Origin: Chrysogorgia sp. JL179-B06
Taxonomy: Eukaryota > Cnidaria > Anthozoa > Scleralcyonacea > Chrysogorgiidae
Length of the DNA stretch: 64,000 nt
Direction: 5' to 3'
NCBI GenBank assembly: GCA_035772405.1
Contig: JAYKKM010000122.1
Location: 3,717,001 to 3,781,000 of the forward strand
The notes under the pieces were generated by a model that worked only from the letters and a program-made list of their open reading frames with translations, searched no databases and was not told the origin of the DNA. The first letter of the stretch is position 1, and each line of letters starts with the position of its first letter. Shown here in pieces: positions 22,931 to 35,300 of the stretch. The position numbers were made by a program, and so were the translations under genes.

Positions 22931-24322
22931 GGGAGGCGTTAACACGGGCTACTGATTGGCCGTTACAGAAAGGTACAACGTGGTGAAGCTAGCCGGGTGC
23001 CAAATGTGTTGTGCCGTCTCTCCTCTCTTCTGCAGGTATATATATATGTCACCACAGCATATTTTCTTGTCCTTTGGCTTTGCACGTTGTCCATTCTACC
23101 AACGTTTTTTGTGTTTCTTTCATCTTGGAGTATATTTGCAATAGTTTGCAGGTTTACAGAATTTGAGTAACACTTTTCAGTGCAATTCATTGAAACATTT
23201 AAGCAATTTTCGTATAGGATTGTTTTCAAGTTCAATGTACTTGCGTTTACTTTCAGTTTCTCTTTGAGATCGCGGATATCTGGATCCGTGCCAAAATCGC
23301 TAGTCATCTTTCATTGTAGGTCTACCGCAATCGGCGTGTGCAGTTGTAAGCATTATGAGCGTATATACGCGAATAATCGATACACAGTAGTCAGTCACAT
23401 CATTGATCAGCTAGGTAAGACAGGTAAGTCACTCCCTCGTCCAAAGCTCTATGTCCAAAGCTCTGTAATGCCTCGAAGTTTCTCAAGGCCTAATGGGAAA
23501 TATTGCGCAAATTTGTGACACCCTGTAGAGAATAAAACCACAAAAAAAACGCAGCCGAAACCTAGAATCTCATTAGAAGACGCGCCCGGAGAAAGTGTGT
23601 AATTTAGGCTCGCAAAGTGTGACGGGATGTGTTCATAGTTACTTTACTAATGAGATTGTTTCTATAGTTACACGGTCAGAATCACTTGAACTCAAGACTG
23701 CTGTCAGCGAACACGTTTTTATTCAAAGTAAGCGATAAATATTTTGATCTATTTGAAACGGAATTCTATTTTGGAAGAAGAAAATGAATAGTTTTAAATC
23801 CAAGAATAGTTCGCCTGAATACAAAACTTGAATATATCCTCTATTTCAGCGCCGAGTTACATAACAATCTGAGTTAAATTTCTCAAAGATTATCTTGTCG
23901 CAGGCTGGTCGATAGCTAGTTTTCCGCGGTTGACCGCAAGACATCATGGGACAGTCACCTCAATTATTGAGGTACATGTTCCACAAAACACAAAATTACA
24001 CATTTTCTCCGGGCTCATCTTGTCATGTAGCCAGAGTAATATATAAGACAATAGCACTCGTCGACACTACACGATATAACCAGACCATGTTGCATTTTAC
24101 TCAAATACTTTTCCAGCTGAATCCACATTGTAAGTGTTTTATAATGCTGTGCAGATGTAGTAATGAAATAGTGATTCTTATGATTAATTATTAATTTAAT
24201 TGATTGAATTAAATTAGCATTAAATAAATATGACGATTGTATATAACGTATAAACCACGAGCATTAATCGCATTCAAACATTTACTTTTCATTCAACTTT
24301 ATTAATTCCACTTCTCCTTCAG
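22931..24322. other. TMEM68 intron 1, 3' part, no gene seen
   Basis: No recognised element or conserved frame. Ends at the pyrimidine-rich acceptor of exon 2. Confidence 0.4.
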
Positions 24323-24490
24323 GTTATGAGATCATTGGATTTGAAAAAATCCCGGACACTGGATCGGCATTATTGGTCTACTACCACGGTGCTTTGCCCA
24401 TAGATATGTACTATATTATAGCGAAGATGTTATTATATAAAAGAAGACAATTAAAGAATGTGGTAGCAACATTTTTATTTCGATTACCAG
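24323..24490 (+). CDS. TMEM68: TMEM68-like exon 2 (acyltransferase motif I)
   Basis: The acceptor is CTCCTTCAG at 24322 and the donor CCAG|GTAAGT at 24490/24491; phase 1 at both sides. The peptide YEIIGFEKIPDTGSALLVYY is followed by HGALPIDMYY. His100 and Asp106 (H-x5-D as found in TMEM68) are the predicted catalytic pair, equivalent to the HxxxxD motif of glycerophosphate acyltransferases. It ends with VVATFLFRLPG, the strand before motif II. Confidence 0.92.
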
Positions 24491-25639
24491 GTAAGTTAAG
24501 GTAATTCCGCGGTAATTCTTTCCGAAATGAAAATTTGCTGAAACTTCCCAGTCCTAAAGTTATTGACAGACTTATATTAAAACCAAAAAAAAAAGTTGGG
24601 GTCACCGACCTTGTTTAGAAGTTATGGCATATCGCAGATCACCTCTTACTCAGTATGGTAACGTCATTGTGACCAATTTACGAGTTAGTAAAAACCGCAT
24701 TGCACATAAACTTTTTCTTGAACCTTTTGACAAAGATATATTTTTATTTTTCGCAACTACTAATTTTATACAAGAAAACATGGTATTTTAAGGGAAAAGA
24801 AACAGCTAAGTTTATTATGATAAAGAAAGGCCGTTTCCCATATTCTTTGACATGTTATTTGAAGAAACATTCATCAAAAATGTAAAATATTGTAAGTTGT
24901 AGAAATGATTTTTCTCTAAGTTTCTGTTATAACACGTGAAAGTGGTAGAAGAAAAGAAAAACTAAGGAAAAAATTATGGTCACCGACCTTCTTTAAGAAC
25001 TATGGCCTTTAACTGGCATTAAGTAGTTTACAAACCTACTTGCACAGGAGCCCTAGCTAGACTTGTGTAATTGTTCTCGGAAAAAATTGATTTAGTCCCT
25101 TAATAACTCTTCTTTACCAGTACATAAGCGGGCCTTGTTAGATTTGGTACTAAATTGTCCTGAAATGGTCGGAATTTTTTGAAAGTGTTGCATAATGGCC
25201 ATAAAAACACTGATTATTGGATGTACGCAGTAAATGTGCGCAATGCAAAATATGGACAATTTCAGTCCGGGCCGAAACCTCTACACCACAACGACCACCT
25301 CTCGACTTATAACAAATATACTGAAACATGTTCGTGTTTCCATACAGTTTAATAGTATAATTTAATTCAGAGTTGAACAAAGAGTTTCAAGCGCTCTGAT
25401 TGGTCTAGAAAAGTGACTAACGCTCTGTTGTTTGAGCATAATTTTAACAGTGGCAATGAACAGTCGTTCTGCCGAAATTTCGGACGAAGAAATTATACAG
25501 CTTCGGCCAGATTTAAAGTGTCATAAAACACATTGCGAAAGCATTTCGTCTACAGTTGCGTTGGCCGCAAAACAAGCAACATCATATCGAACTTACTTTC
25601 CGATTTGACGTCATCAGCGTTATTAGAAAAAGTAGAGTG
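24491..25639. other. TMEM68 intron 2, with a diverged direct repeat
   Basis: GGTCACCGACCTT occurs at about 24600 and 24979, each followed by a similar AAGAAGTTATGGC-like stretch, so about 380 bases look duplicated and diverged. A 50-codon open frame starting MNSRSAEISDEEIIQLRPDL (25456) may be the start of a mobile-element ORF; I do not recognise it firmly. Confidence 0.4.
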
Positions 25640-25659
25640 CTGCGTGGATAGTAAAGTGA

Positions 25660-25742
25660 AATACTGACATTTCGAGTGGAGCCCTTCATCAGAGTAACAG
25701 CCCTTTAGACCAAAAAGGCTCCGCACGAAACGTCAGTATTGC
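25660..25742. ncRNA. Head-to-head hammerhead-like motifs (Penelope-type)
   Basis: On the minus strand CTGATGAAGGGCTCCACTC is followed directly by GAAATGTCAG, which has the CUGAUGA...GAAA hammerhead core spacing. On the plus strand immediately after it (25705-25740) GGCTCCGCACGAAACGTCAG repeats the second half. Inverted terminal fragments of a Penelope-like element are the likely explanation. Confidence 0.45.
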
Positions 25743-26585
25743 GTTGCTAAAAATCTCGGCAGTTCACCACCTTTTCGCTTTACATTTATCAAGACTCAGA
25801 CTACCGGCCATATTACGATTTTTTTCCCTATACGTTTCGTTTAAAATATCTCTGGAACTAGTAATTATTGTCATAAAGAAGTGCTGCCTGAAAGGAAAAA
25901 TTAGGCCAATTCTGGAAAATATAAAAATCCCTCGTGTGGGATGTCATCGTTCTCAAAAGCATTGAGATACATAGTGTCTCCTTGAGTTAAAAGGCTGTCT
26001 ATTGTTGCCGTATTCCACTCGAACAGTCTGAAGCACTGATAAACACATAAAAGAGTATTGCTTTCCTCGAGACGGCTACTAAAACTTCCATGGCCTTGAT
26101 GAATACTTCCACAAGCAACTAGAGACATGATAGAAAATAAATGAGAAACTGATTATCTTATTGTAAATTTTCTCCGGTATACGTACGCGTCTCTCAGCTC
26201 CTCGACAAAGACCACGTGTTGTGAAAATGCCATCGTGTTTCGTGGTTCCCCCCCGTGACCCCCCAGAATTGCGAACAAAAATCCGTTTTTAAAAATCGAG
26301 ACACGTCGCCTCTATATAGCTCGCGGACGAGGTCTGGGCATGAGTTAAAGTTGCAAGATTAGTGTGCTGCCTTGAGAGGCAGCAACTATTTATCCGTTGA
26401 ATGAAAGTTATACAACTTTCGAATCTTCTCAATACGGCCGATTTTTAAGCCAAAAATGGTAACTTCCGTATATGTACTTTAAATCGTAGAGTCGTAGAGA
26501 GGTTGCAAAAACCTATATCGGCACCAGGCACACTGTCAGCAACACAGCCTCAAATACTCTTATTTTTATTTTCTACGTTTTTTAG
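25743..26585. other. TMEM68 intron 2, 3' part, no gene seen
   Basis: Short frames only. Ends at the acceptor of exon 3. Confidence 0.4.
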
Positions 26586-26656
26586 GTTTTAAAATTCTCT
26601 TGGATGTTTTTGGAGCTTGTTCACCAACGAGAGCAGAATGTGTTCAAATGTTAAGG
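26586..26656 (+). CDS. TMEM68: TMEM68-like exon 3 (residues 135-158)
   Basis: The acceptor is TTTTTTAG at 26585; 71 bases encode FKILLDVFGACSPTRAECVQ and MLR, matching the TMEM68 segment before SGHLLAISPGG. The donor AGG|GTTCGT at 26656/26657 is non-optimal but is the only GT that keeps phase 0 into exon 4. Confidence 0.88.
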
Positions 26657-26915
26657 GTTCGTATATAACTCCTCTTTTGATTGGTCGTGCTCCATTAGGT
26701 ACCAATTGCTTGCGCCATCTCGTGCTGATGTGATAAAGTCGTTTCATAGTCCATTTTTCTCAAAACTCGTACTCAAAATGGACGATGACTACGACTCATT
26801 GCTGCCTGTAAGGCAGCACAGCTAGTTTGGGTGATTGGTTCTCAGGTTTGATGTGTCTCTTACCCAGTTCTATTTACCGAGCTATGTAAAGGCGAGTGAG
26901 ATCTCGATTTTTTTG

Positions 26916-27280
26916 ATAGGGGTATCTAGTACGTATTCCTTATAAGGAGGCGCAAATAGAAGGCATTGACGAGCAAATAGAGTGAATTAACGCGCAAATA
27001 GCTGACACGTCGCACCCTCGTACCAGCCTCCTAGTTAATTGGATTGTAACCGACCCCAAAACAACAAAGGTCCTAACCCTAACGCCCCGCCTAACGAGTT
27101 TTCTAACCCTAACCCCCCGGCTGTGTTTTCTGGCCATCCCTAGCGCCTATAAATCGCTCAGTAACGTGTTAACAATCCCACATCCAGTGGGCTGGTGTGA
27201 GGGCAATGTATTTGCTCGTCAATGCCTTGTATCTTGTATTTACTCGTAGGCCACTTCCTTATATGGAATACGTATACTAA
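26916..27280. mobile_element. Inverted-repeat element, GTATCTAGTACGTATTCC family, copy A
   Basis: The left end GGTATCTAGTACGTATTCCT and the right end reading ATATGGAATACGTAT are inverted. Just inside are GCAAATAGAAGGCATTGACG and its complement GCTCGTCAATGCCTT. The core has CCTAACCCTAAC units. Copy B is at 44675-45340. Confidence 0.75.
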
Positions 27281-28085
27281 AAGTACATGATTTTGTTCGT
27301 CGAGTTGTTTGAATGTCCAGTTTTGTGACGTCAGAGCGTCATACTGCAGTGTCGAGTATTTACGGAGGTAATACAACTAGCATGTTCGGCAATGATCGGT
27401 ACGTCTTAACAGGAGAAAGCCTTGAGAAAGCCATGATGAGGTTAGTAGTTTCCATTGAACGAGAAAGCCACGAGGATTAGTAGCGTCGACAAAACGACTT
27501 CGTTTGTTGAATCAACAAACGTTGCATGATACAAGTTTGAAGACAAGTTTCCACAACACTTGTCTTGAGTAAACAAACTTACAAATGTGCTGAAAACAGG
27601 GGCTGTGTGCCTCAACACCCCCCTTCGATCTGTGCCTGCAGTATAACCCAAGGGGTTTATTTTTGGAATTTTGTAAAATATTAGGATTTCACTGGCATTT
27701 GAGGACCGAGGCAGCATATACCTGTATAGACTGGAACGAGAACTCCATTGTGTTGAGGTTGGAACTCTACCGTAAATTAACGGGTTATAAAAACTATAAG
27801 GAGTACCAACCCCAACACAACAAAGATCCTAACCACTATTCGTTGACTATTCGCACTATTCGTCGACTATTCGCACTATTCGTCGACTATTCGCACTATT
27901 CTCCTTTTATCAATTGCCCAAAATGGAATCTATTTTTATACAATAAAAATTGAAGACAGACCGTTCAAAATGCTTATTGAAGCTCTTAGACAGGGATTTC
28001 TGGGGAATGGAAAAAGACAAAAGCAGTCATCTGACGTGAGCTGTGCTAAATCCCTTTGACAAGAAACTATTAATATCAACCAACT
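27281..28085. repeat. TMEM68 intron 3 with a 20 bp tandem repeat
   Basis: At 27838-27903 the unit CGTCGACTATTCGCACTATT is repeated about three times. The rest of the stretch shows no gene; a hairpin GTCGACAAAACGAC.../...TTTGTTGAATCAACAAA lies near 27480-27520. Confidence 0.6.
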
Positions 28086-28530
28086 AGTGGTCTATTACAA
28101 ATTCGGAATTCTGATTGGCTGAGCTACTAGTGGTCTATTGGTGATAGACCATTATTAGCATTATACAATCACAAACCTTCTTATAACTAGAATATTCCTA
28201 TCCTGACCAATCAGAAGCCACGACATATTCACGCTGTAAGCAAAACCTAAAATCTAGGCCAAGCATGGCGTCGGCTAAAATTTATATACGAGTGATGAAA
28301 TCATAAAAACATTGGCCCGAAAGTAATGGAAAATTGTTCAGTTTGACACAATCTAAGTGAAATTATCTAAAAACTTGGAACAATGTTTGATAAGACTTTT
28401 TTACGTTAAAGAAATGGTTGATACTATGATTGATACGAAAACTCGCCCTCGTTATCTTTGAGCAGATAGTCAACTCGGGCTTCACCCTCGTTGACTATCT
28501 GCTCATAGACAACTCGGACTCGTTGTCTAA
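28086..28530. repeat. Hairpin repeat with TAGTGGTCTATT and GACTATCTGCTC arms
   Basis: CTAGTGGTCTATTACAAATT (28085) and CTAGTGGTCTATTGGTGATA (28128) form a direct pair. AGCAGATAGTCAACTCGGG and its complement GTTGACTATCTGCTC (28462-28505) form a hairpin. Together they look like the ends of one non-autonomous element. No gene. Confidence 0.5.
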
Positions 28531-29401
28531 TTGTTAAATAGATCATGGCTAACAACCAATGAGAATGCGCATAGTAAACAGGTTATTGTATAAACCTCGA
28601 CGGACCACGGCAAACCATTTTTCTTATAACATGGAATAAGACACAAAATAATGAAAACAAGCTTAATTGCGTTTGCGAAACAAGTTGCATAAACCATTAC
28701 ACAGTGTAACATACCTTACAACTGCGAAAATTGTAGCGACAATGCATAAGTTGCTGCAATCGTTGCAGAAATTAGAACCGAATTTTACTTTCTGCAATGA
28801 TTGTAGCAACTTTTTTAGCGTTGCACAATGCAACACCCCCATCTGTAACTTGTCTTGCAATTTTCCTGTTTAGCGTCTCGATGTTCATGCGTACGTACCT
28901 TGTTACAAACACAAAGATGGCGAAACTTTGAGGGTCAAGTTGCACGAAACGTTGCCTTGTGTAACACCAAGGGTGTGTTACCAGAGGGCGCTTATATACA
29001 AACGCCACTCTTTCGATGACGTCACGTCATATTGACGTCATCGAAAAACACAAAAACTCAGAACTATAATTTTCGTCATTTTTGATATCATGCTACATTT
29101 ATGCCAGTGTCATATTCACCTAAATTACTTCCTACACAAAAAAGTACGTACGGATTTGTTGATAAATTAAATAAAAATGAAGTTTCAAAAAAAAGAATAT
29201 AGGAATTTCATATTTCGGTGACGTCACTATATGACATTACCAAACGAAAGAGTTATGGCCACGCATAGGCGTACGGGCAAAATTTTGTAGGGGGGCTGAG
29301 CATAACTTGCCCGAATAAATGATGACGTCAATATTACTGAAGAAGCGTAGCCATCGTTTAGCCTAAGCATTATTACAATGCAACCTCGTACCCAGGGCAC
29401 G

Positions 29402-29820
29402 GCGGAAGGTCGGCGAAAATGGCCCTGGGATCGGCTGGTCCATTCTATAATGCGATTGGCTTGTCATAAAACTCAATTAATTCAGCCGAGTATAATTTAC
29501 TCATCTAAATCTGAATGCTTTACAGCAAATTAGAAGTGATAGCTTTCGCTAAATTGTACATATGCTTCTTCATACCTTTTGTAAGAGATAACCATGGATG
29601 TATGGTGGATTATTAAGCTTCTTAGCTGCTTTTATGCCGACGAATGCTGACATGAACAACTCTGAAGAGCATTGAACATTTCTCAATTATTCAGGTCAAC
29701 AAAGTAAACAAAGGAAATGGAACAAAGACCACAAAAATTATCATATCTAAACACCCAGAAATTCAGCGTGTCATGTGACCAGCCGATCCCAGGGCCATTT
29801 TCGCCGACCTTCCGCCCTGC
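29402..29820. mobile_element. Inverted-repeat element, GGCGGAAGGTCGGCGAAAAT family
   Basis: GGCGGAAGGTCGGCGAAAAT (29401) with GGCCCTGGGATCGGCTGGTC is mirrored at 29778-29816 by its complement. A single end of the same family is at 54776-54850. It ends 165 bases before TMEM68-like exon 4. Confidence 0.75.
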
Positions 29821-29985
29821 AGACCCCCCCCCCCCGGCCCGTGCGCTTATGTGCCCACGTATACCAGTGAAATTCTATGGCAAATTTGTTAATTCTAAAC
29901 TTCCTTGGCAATTACGGATATAAGATCAGCAAATATAAATACGTCAGAACATCCTCAAGCAAGGTTGCACAAATTTCTATTTTAG

Positions 29986-30108
29986 AACGGAGAACTTCTG
30001 GCGGTGTCGCCAGGCGGAGTCAGAGAAGCGTTGTTTTCTGATGAACATTATAATTTGGTGTGGAATGGTAGGATAGGGTTTGCCAAAGTAGCCCAAGAAG
30101 CACAAGTG
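29986..30108 (+). CDS. TMEM68: TMEM68-like exon 4 (glycerolipid-binding motif)
   Basis: The acceptor is CTATTTTAG at 29985 and the donor GTG|GTAAGT at 30108/30109; 41 codons, phase 0 both sides. The peptide NGELLAVSPGGVREALFSDE carries SPGGVR (residues 166-171), the counterpart of the FPEGTR substrate-binding motif. It continues HYNLVWNGRIGFAKVAQEAQ. Confidence 0.93.
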
Positions 30109-30126
30109 GTAAGTGAAAGGGAAAAC

Positions 30127-30180
30127 ATGGAACGGAAAGGAACGGAACGGAATGGAACCGAACAGGAAGGAAAGGGAAGA
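30127..30180 (+). repeat. Purine-rich GGAAC tandem repeat next to exon 4 donor
   Basis: Irregular GGAACGGAAAGGAACGGAAC units start about 20 bases after the exon 4 donor. Purine-rich G/A tracts near donors can act as splicing enhancers, but there is no direct evidence here. Confidence 0.7.
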
Positions 30181-30373
30181 ATGACAGTTTCAGGCTCTCT
30201 CTGGCAGGTTTATGTCAAAAAGTATAAGTAGAACCACGGCAGGACTAAAAGTTTAGAAAAAGCAGGAATAAAGTAGGAAAACGTAGAAAAAAGTAGTAAG
30301 AAATTAGGAATTTAGGCAGCTCTTCATAACTACAATACAAGATCCAAAGATAACCTTCGTCTACCAAAACCTG

Positions 30374-30655
30374 AGATGGGCAGGCACTAAACGATGCATC
30401 AGACGAATTTAATTTCCATTAACTTCGTCTGCAATGCGACATAAACACGTCGCCGAGTTATACGTCGAATTTAATCGATGTTCGCAACTTATTCGTCGGA
30501 GTTGGACGGATCATGCGAGTGAGACGAATATACTGTAATTAAGATTGTCGAATTTAATAGAGTTATACGTCCAAGTTGCGTCGAATATAATTGAAGCAAT
30601 TAAATTCGTCTGAATTATATTCGTCTGTTATGGCGTAGTTTAGGGCCTGCCTAAG
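30374..30655. mobile_element. MITE with GGCAGGCMCTAAAC ends
   Basis: GGGCAGGCACTAAACGATGC on the left and the complement of TAGTTTAGGGCCTGCC on the right are inverted. The inside has repeated GACGAATTTAAT and TTATACGTC motifs in both directions. Confidence 0.7.
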
Positions 30656-30774
30656 AGTACAGTAAAGTATCTTGGAACACTCTGAACAAATAACCTAAAA
30701 CTGTAGATACATTAGACATTTTCAAAAAGCTATATAAGAAGAGATACTTTTAACATGATTTTAATAATATATTG

Positions 30775-31230
30775 GTGTCTGGTTTGACAATGTCCATGGA
30801 TAAAGAAGTTACTTCTATATGTGAATCTCCATTTTACCATCTGCGAAATATTACCAATTTGTTACATCTAAACTAGATTATTGTAATTCACTCTTATCAG
30901 GCCTCGCACAGAACCAAATTCAAAAGCTATACAATATGTTCAGAACTCGGCAGCGTGCCTCCTGACAGATGCACGTAAACGTGATCATATTGAATGACCT
31001 ACATTGGCTGCCACGTGCTGAGAGAATCAATTTTAAGATTTTACTTTTAACCTTCAAATACCTTAATGATATGGCACCTTATTACTTACACGAACTTTTA
31101 ACTCCTTATATTCCCACCAGGACATTTACCGAAATGTAATCTTAAGACTTATGGGCAAAGGATATTTACCTTTACTACGCCAATGCTATGGAATACTTTG
31201 CCAGAAGATTATATTATTATTATTATTATT
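30775..31230 (+). mobile_element. LINE 3' tail fragment (CR1/L2-like)
   Basis: The plus strand reads KLDYCNSLLSGLAQNQIQKL, then with frameshifts the LHWLP.R..FKI-type and RTF-type segments, as in the post-RT region of CR1/L2-type LINEs (compare 34415-35536). Ends in an ATT/TTA microsatellite near 31207. Confidence 0.65.
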
Positions 31231-31357
31231 ATAACTATTATTATAACTATTCTACAGTATATTGAACACATTTTATCATCAGTACCTTGAATGTAAATTA
31301 TTTTGACATTATTGTTGTTGTTATTATTATTATTATTATTATTATTCACCTGTAATA

Positions 31358-31610
31358 TTAAAGTGCCACTGCGATGAAAAAATCGTCTATCCAATTTTGA
31401 TTTTATCTAAAAGTATTTTCAAAATGAGACAAAATGCCTTTCTCAGCTTCTCAATATTTCATCTCGTTCCAGAGATATACAGATTTTTAAAAAATTCAAA
31501 TTAGATACGTCTGACGTCATCTACTCAACATTCACAAAATAAAATTCACAAAATGAGGAATATATCTTCAAATAACAAGCAGAATGTTTTGAAACTTTGA
31601 AAATAAAAGT
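31358..31610. mobile_element. Single arm of the GCCACTGCGATGAAAA foldback family
   Basis: Begins TTAA then AGTGCCACTGCGATGAAAAA and continues with the same order of motifs as the arms of the 2213-2980 element (ATCTCGTTCCAGAGATAT, GACGTCAT). The other arm is missing. Confidence 0.65.
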
Positions 31611-31839
31611 TAGTTAGCTTGTTTTAATTTTTTGATGTAATTAATAATTCTTAAATGCAAGGCCATCCTTGGAAAGCAGCATATTAGCTGAGTGATGTTA
31701 CCTTGCTTAAATAAAATTTTCATTATTATAAATGACAACACAAATAAAATTTAACCTCATTTTTTCAAGTGGCCTCTTGAAAAATAAAATTCTGTGGTTT
31801 ATTATCTCCAGCCAGGAGAACATACTATATTATTATACA

Positions 31840-32323
31840 TTCAAACATCATTCTCGTTTCTTATTGGTCAACATACTCCGATCCAGTGAATTATCAATGT
31901 CCGGCAGGCGCGACGTCATTTCCGTCAAATACTGTGAATTATTGCAGGGAGGTGTCCAAAAAACAATTATTGAACGCTGATGTCACTAGGACAAAGCGCG
32001 CGAAAATTACAAAATAAAAAATGGCTTGAAGTAGATTTGCCTCGGTTGACGAGGACGACATCGCGAAATTGATTTCTGTGTATTTCAATGTATAATAAAA
32101 CAATTATTGGACTCGGCTTACGCATGATATCAATAATTATCCAGATCTCGGTCAATGTTATCCGCCTCAGCCTTCGGCAGATAACATTGACTTCGGTCTG
32201 GATAATTCTTGATATCATGCTCAGCCTCATCCAATAATTGTATATTATTATACATTCAAACTTCATTCTCGTTTCTTATTGGTCAATTCTCAATGTCCGG
32301 CAGGCGCGACGTCATTTCCGTCA
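31840..32323. repeat. Hairpin repeat family, unit split by the LINE (left part)
   Basis: A full unit (~390 bases from AATGTCCGGCAGGCGCGACG at about 31897 to the same motif at about 32291) with the hairpin AGATAACATTGACTTCGGTC. The next unit begins at 32287 and stops at GACGTCATTTCCGTCA. It resumes after the LINE at 35633 with GTGAATTATTGGACGGAGG, as shown by the uninterrupted unit at 2987. Confidence 0.75.
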
Positions 32324-35300
32324 TTTCTGCTAAAGGAATCTCTTGACGTGTTAGCTGCCCCAATTACTGACATTATCAATTCATCTTTGTCCACAGGAGT
32401 ATTTCCTCTTTCACTTAAGAAAGGTCTCATCTGCCCATCTATTAAAAAACCCACTAGTGATAAAGAGCTATTCCCTAACTATAGACCTATTACTAACGTG
32501 GCTTTCTTGAAAAGTATTAGAGCGGATTGCTACCAGACAGACAACAGACTATCTTATTGAGAATAACCTCCTTGCAAAAATGCAATCTGCTTATAGACTC
32601 TTTCATAGCACAGAGACAGCAGTTCTGCGTGTTTTCAATGACATCCTTAAGGTTACAGAATACCCTAGAATGGTAATTTTTTTTGAAAATGGTGTTTTGA
32701 TATGTTTGTAAAGGTTACCATTAGATCTATCAGCTGCAAAAATTTGAATTGAAAATATTGAAAATTGAGCGAGTTATCGTGTTAAAACGGTTTACGGTTA
32801 TTATCCGTGGCGGGAAAGTCAACTATTAATTAACAGGATGAATGACAGCTAACTTGTATCAAATTACGAAAGAAATTGGAAAAATAAACACAACTTCAAG
32901 TCGTCTTCAGTGACAAGGGTTCATACTTTGAACAAGAGACACAATGGCCAGACGTGATTACGAACAGCGATAAACGTTCTCAAAGGTCTTCTAGAAGCGA
33001 GCAGAAACTGAAGAATAGTATGGAAAGTTTCCAGAAGCGAAAAGCGGCATTACTGGTCAGAATCACAATCTGAATCAGATGATTTTGATTCGGATTTTAA
33101 CTCAAGTGAAAATGAGGATGACAGTTCTGCTTGTTACCAACCACCCGTTGGCAATTATATTGTTAGTCCAGAATGTTTGGAATTAATGCTAAAAAACTCT
33201 GCAGTGTGTAAGGAGTGCCAGCTTCCACTAAAAATACTTGAAAAAATGAATTCGAGACAAGGTTCAGGAGCGAAATGGATTTTCTCTTGCTCAAGTAAGA
33301 CCTGTATTTCGCACCAAACATGTTTTCCTGAACCGATTTCGAAAAGAACAGGCCAGAAATACGACGTGAATTTCGGTGAATACATCCTCTGTTGTTGCTT
33401 TCAGAGCAATAGGAAAAGGCAAAGCCGCAGCAGAAAAATGTCTTAGCATGATGGATATTTCTTCTCCCGTTTACACTTGGAGTAAACATACCAAAAACAT
33501 TAGAAATGAAATCTATTGCTGTGGTGCTGGGGCCATCAAGGTGTAGAATCTGACTCACTGGCATTGCGCTTTTTTTCTTTAGCCGTCGGCCGTCCGAGTA
33601 CTTTTCGCGCATCTTGGAACTTTGTAGACAAGGGCTATTTCAGTGTACTTGTATAGTCTTTGTTTTGCAATTGCAACTCACCCAAAACAAACAATTAATA
33701 TCGCTGTTGTTCTTATTGGTGCAAAGTAATTCAATTATTAGAGGGGGCGGAGAATTTGCAATAGCTGTTAAAACTGCGCCAAACTTTCACGGCTTATTTA
33801 TTACCACATCAATTTTGAGTCACATAGGGGCACTAAAAGGTGTAACCTGATCGCGCGTTTTAACCGATTCCCACCAAACTCGCACAGGATGTCAGCGAAC
33901 AGCTGGGCTACAAAAGTGTGTCGGCGTTTTTTTTTATTGTAAAAACTAACTGAGTTACGGACCTTCATTCGTCAATTGCTTCTTCCACAACATAGGTCGA
34001 GGAATAAAATATCCTAGCAGCTAAACCCCTCCAGTAATAAAAAAACCCCGACACACTTTTTTAGAACAAACATCGAGAAGTGTAAATATGGTAAATTGAG
34101 AGCTTTTTGGTAAAACCAAAGACCAGGTTAAACCGCGGCGCGAAGGTCATATGATTTTAAATTGATGAATATATCTGGAAAAATATTGTATTTTTTATTT
34201 TTTTCACAATTTGAGAGTGTTCTTCGCATACTTAACTATATTTGGTGCAAATTTGAGACAAATCGGAGACAAATTGCGCGGGCGGTAACAAATTTCGTGA
34301 ATGGGCTTGCTAGGGTGTTCTGTAACCTTAATGCACTTGATGAAAATCAGGAAGTAGTGTTGGTACTGTTGGATTTATTTATATGCGTTCGACACCATTG
34401 ACCACACCGTTCTATTGGAGAGACTTCAGCATCGTTATGGGTTTAGTGGAACTGTGCTAGCCTGGTATCACTCATACCTTTCTGATCGGGTACAGTCAGT
34501 TATGGTGAAGAATACGCATTCCTCAAACAAACCATTGCAATATGGTGTACCTCAGGGTTCTGTACTGGGTCCACTTCTCTTTTCACTCTTCTTTGCGCCA
34601 TTGGAAGATGTGATCAAAGCCCATGGCCTTGATTGCATAATGTACGCTGATGATACACAGCTGTATATGCCTATAAAATCTCCATGTGATCGACCTGCTG
34701 CTCTAGCTAAACTTGAGTTATGTATTAAGGACATCACCAACTGGTGTACTATGAATGGTCTTATATGCAATCCGAGTAAAACCGAGATTGTCCATCTATC
34801 ATCACGTTTTATGCATTGTGAACCAATGCCAGAAATATGTGTCAACGATGTGAAAATCCAACCTGCTCCGGTTGCACGTGATCTCGGTGTTGCTGTAGAT
34901 AGACATCTAAAATTAAATACTCATGTAAATAACATCTGTAAATCGGCCACTTTTGCTATCAGAAATATTGGCAAGATCAGGAAATATTTGAGTAAAAAGG
35001 ACTGTGAGAAGTTGGTGCATGCATTCATAACATCAAAACTTGACAGCTGTAATAGCATCCTATATGGATTACCAGAAGCTGAATTGAGCAAGTTACAGCG
35101 AATTCAAAATACAGCAGCAAGACTTGTAACAGGGGTTAAAAAATCGGAGCATATCTCCCCTGTGCTTCGTAATCTTCACTGGTTGCTGGTGAGATCAAGG
35201 ATTGTATTTAAGATACTAATAATTACTTTCAAGGCTTTGCATGGCCAGGCGCCTGTTTATATTACTGATTTGCTAAATAAATATAAACCTACTCGTGCTT

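Noticed and set aside
23180..23518. 112-codon frame in TMEM68 intron 1
   Set aside because: No recognised motif, and overlapping frames on both strands of similar length.
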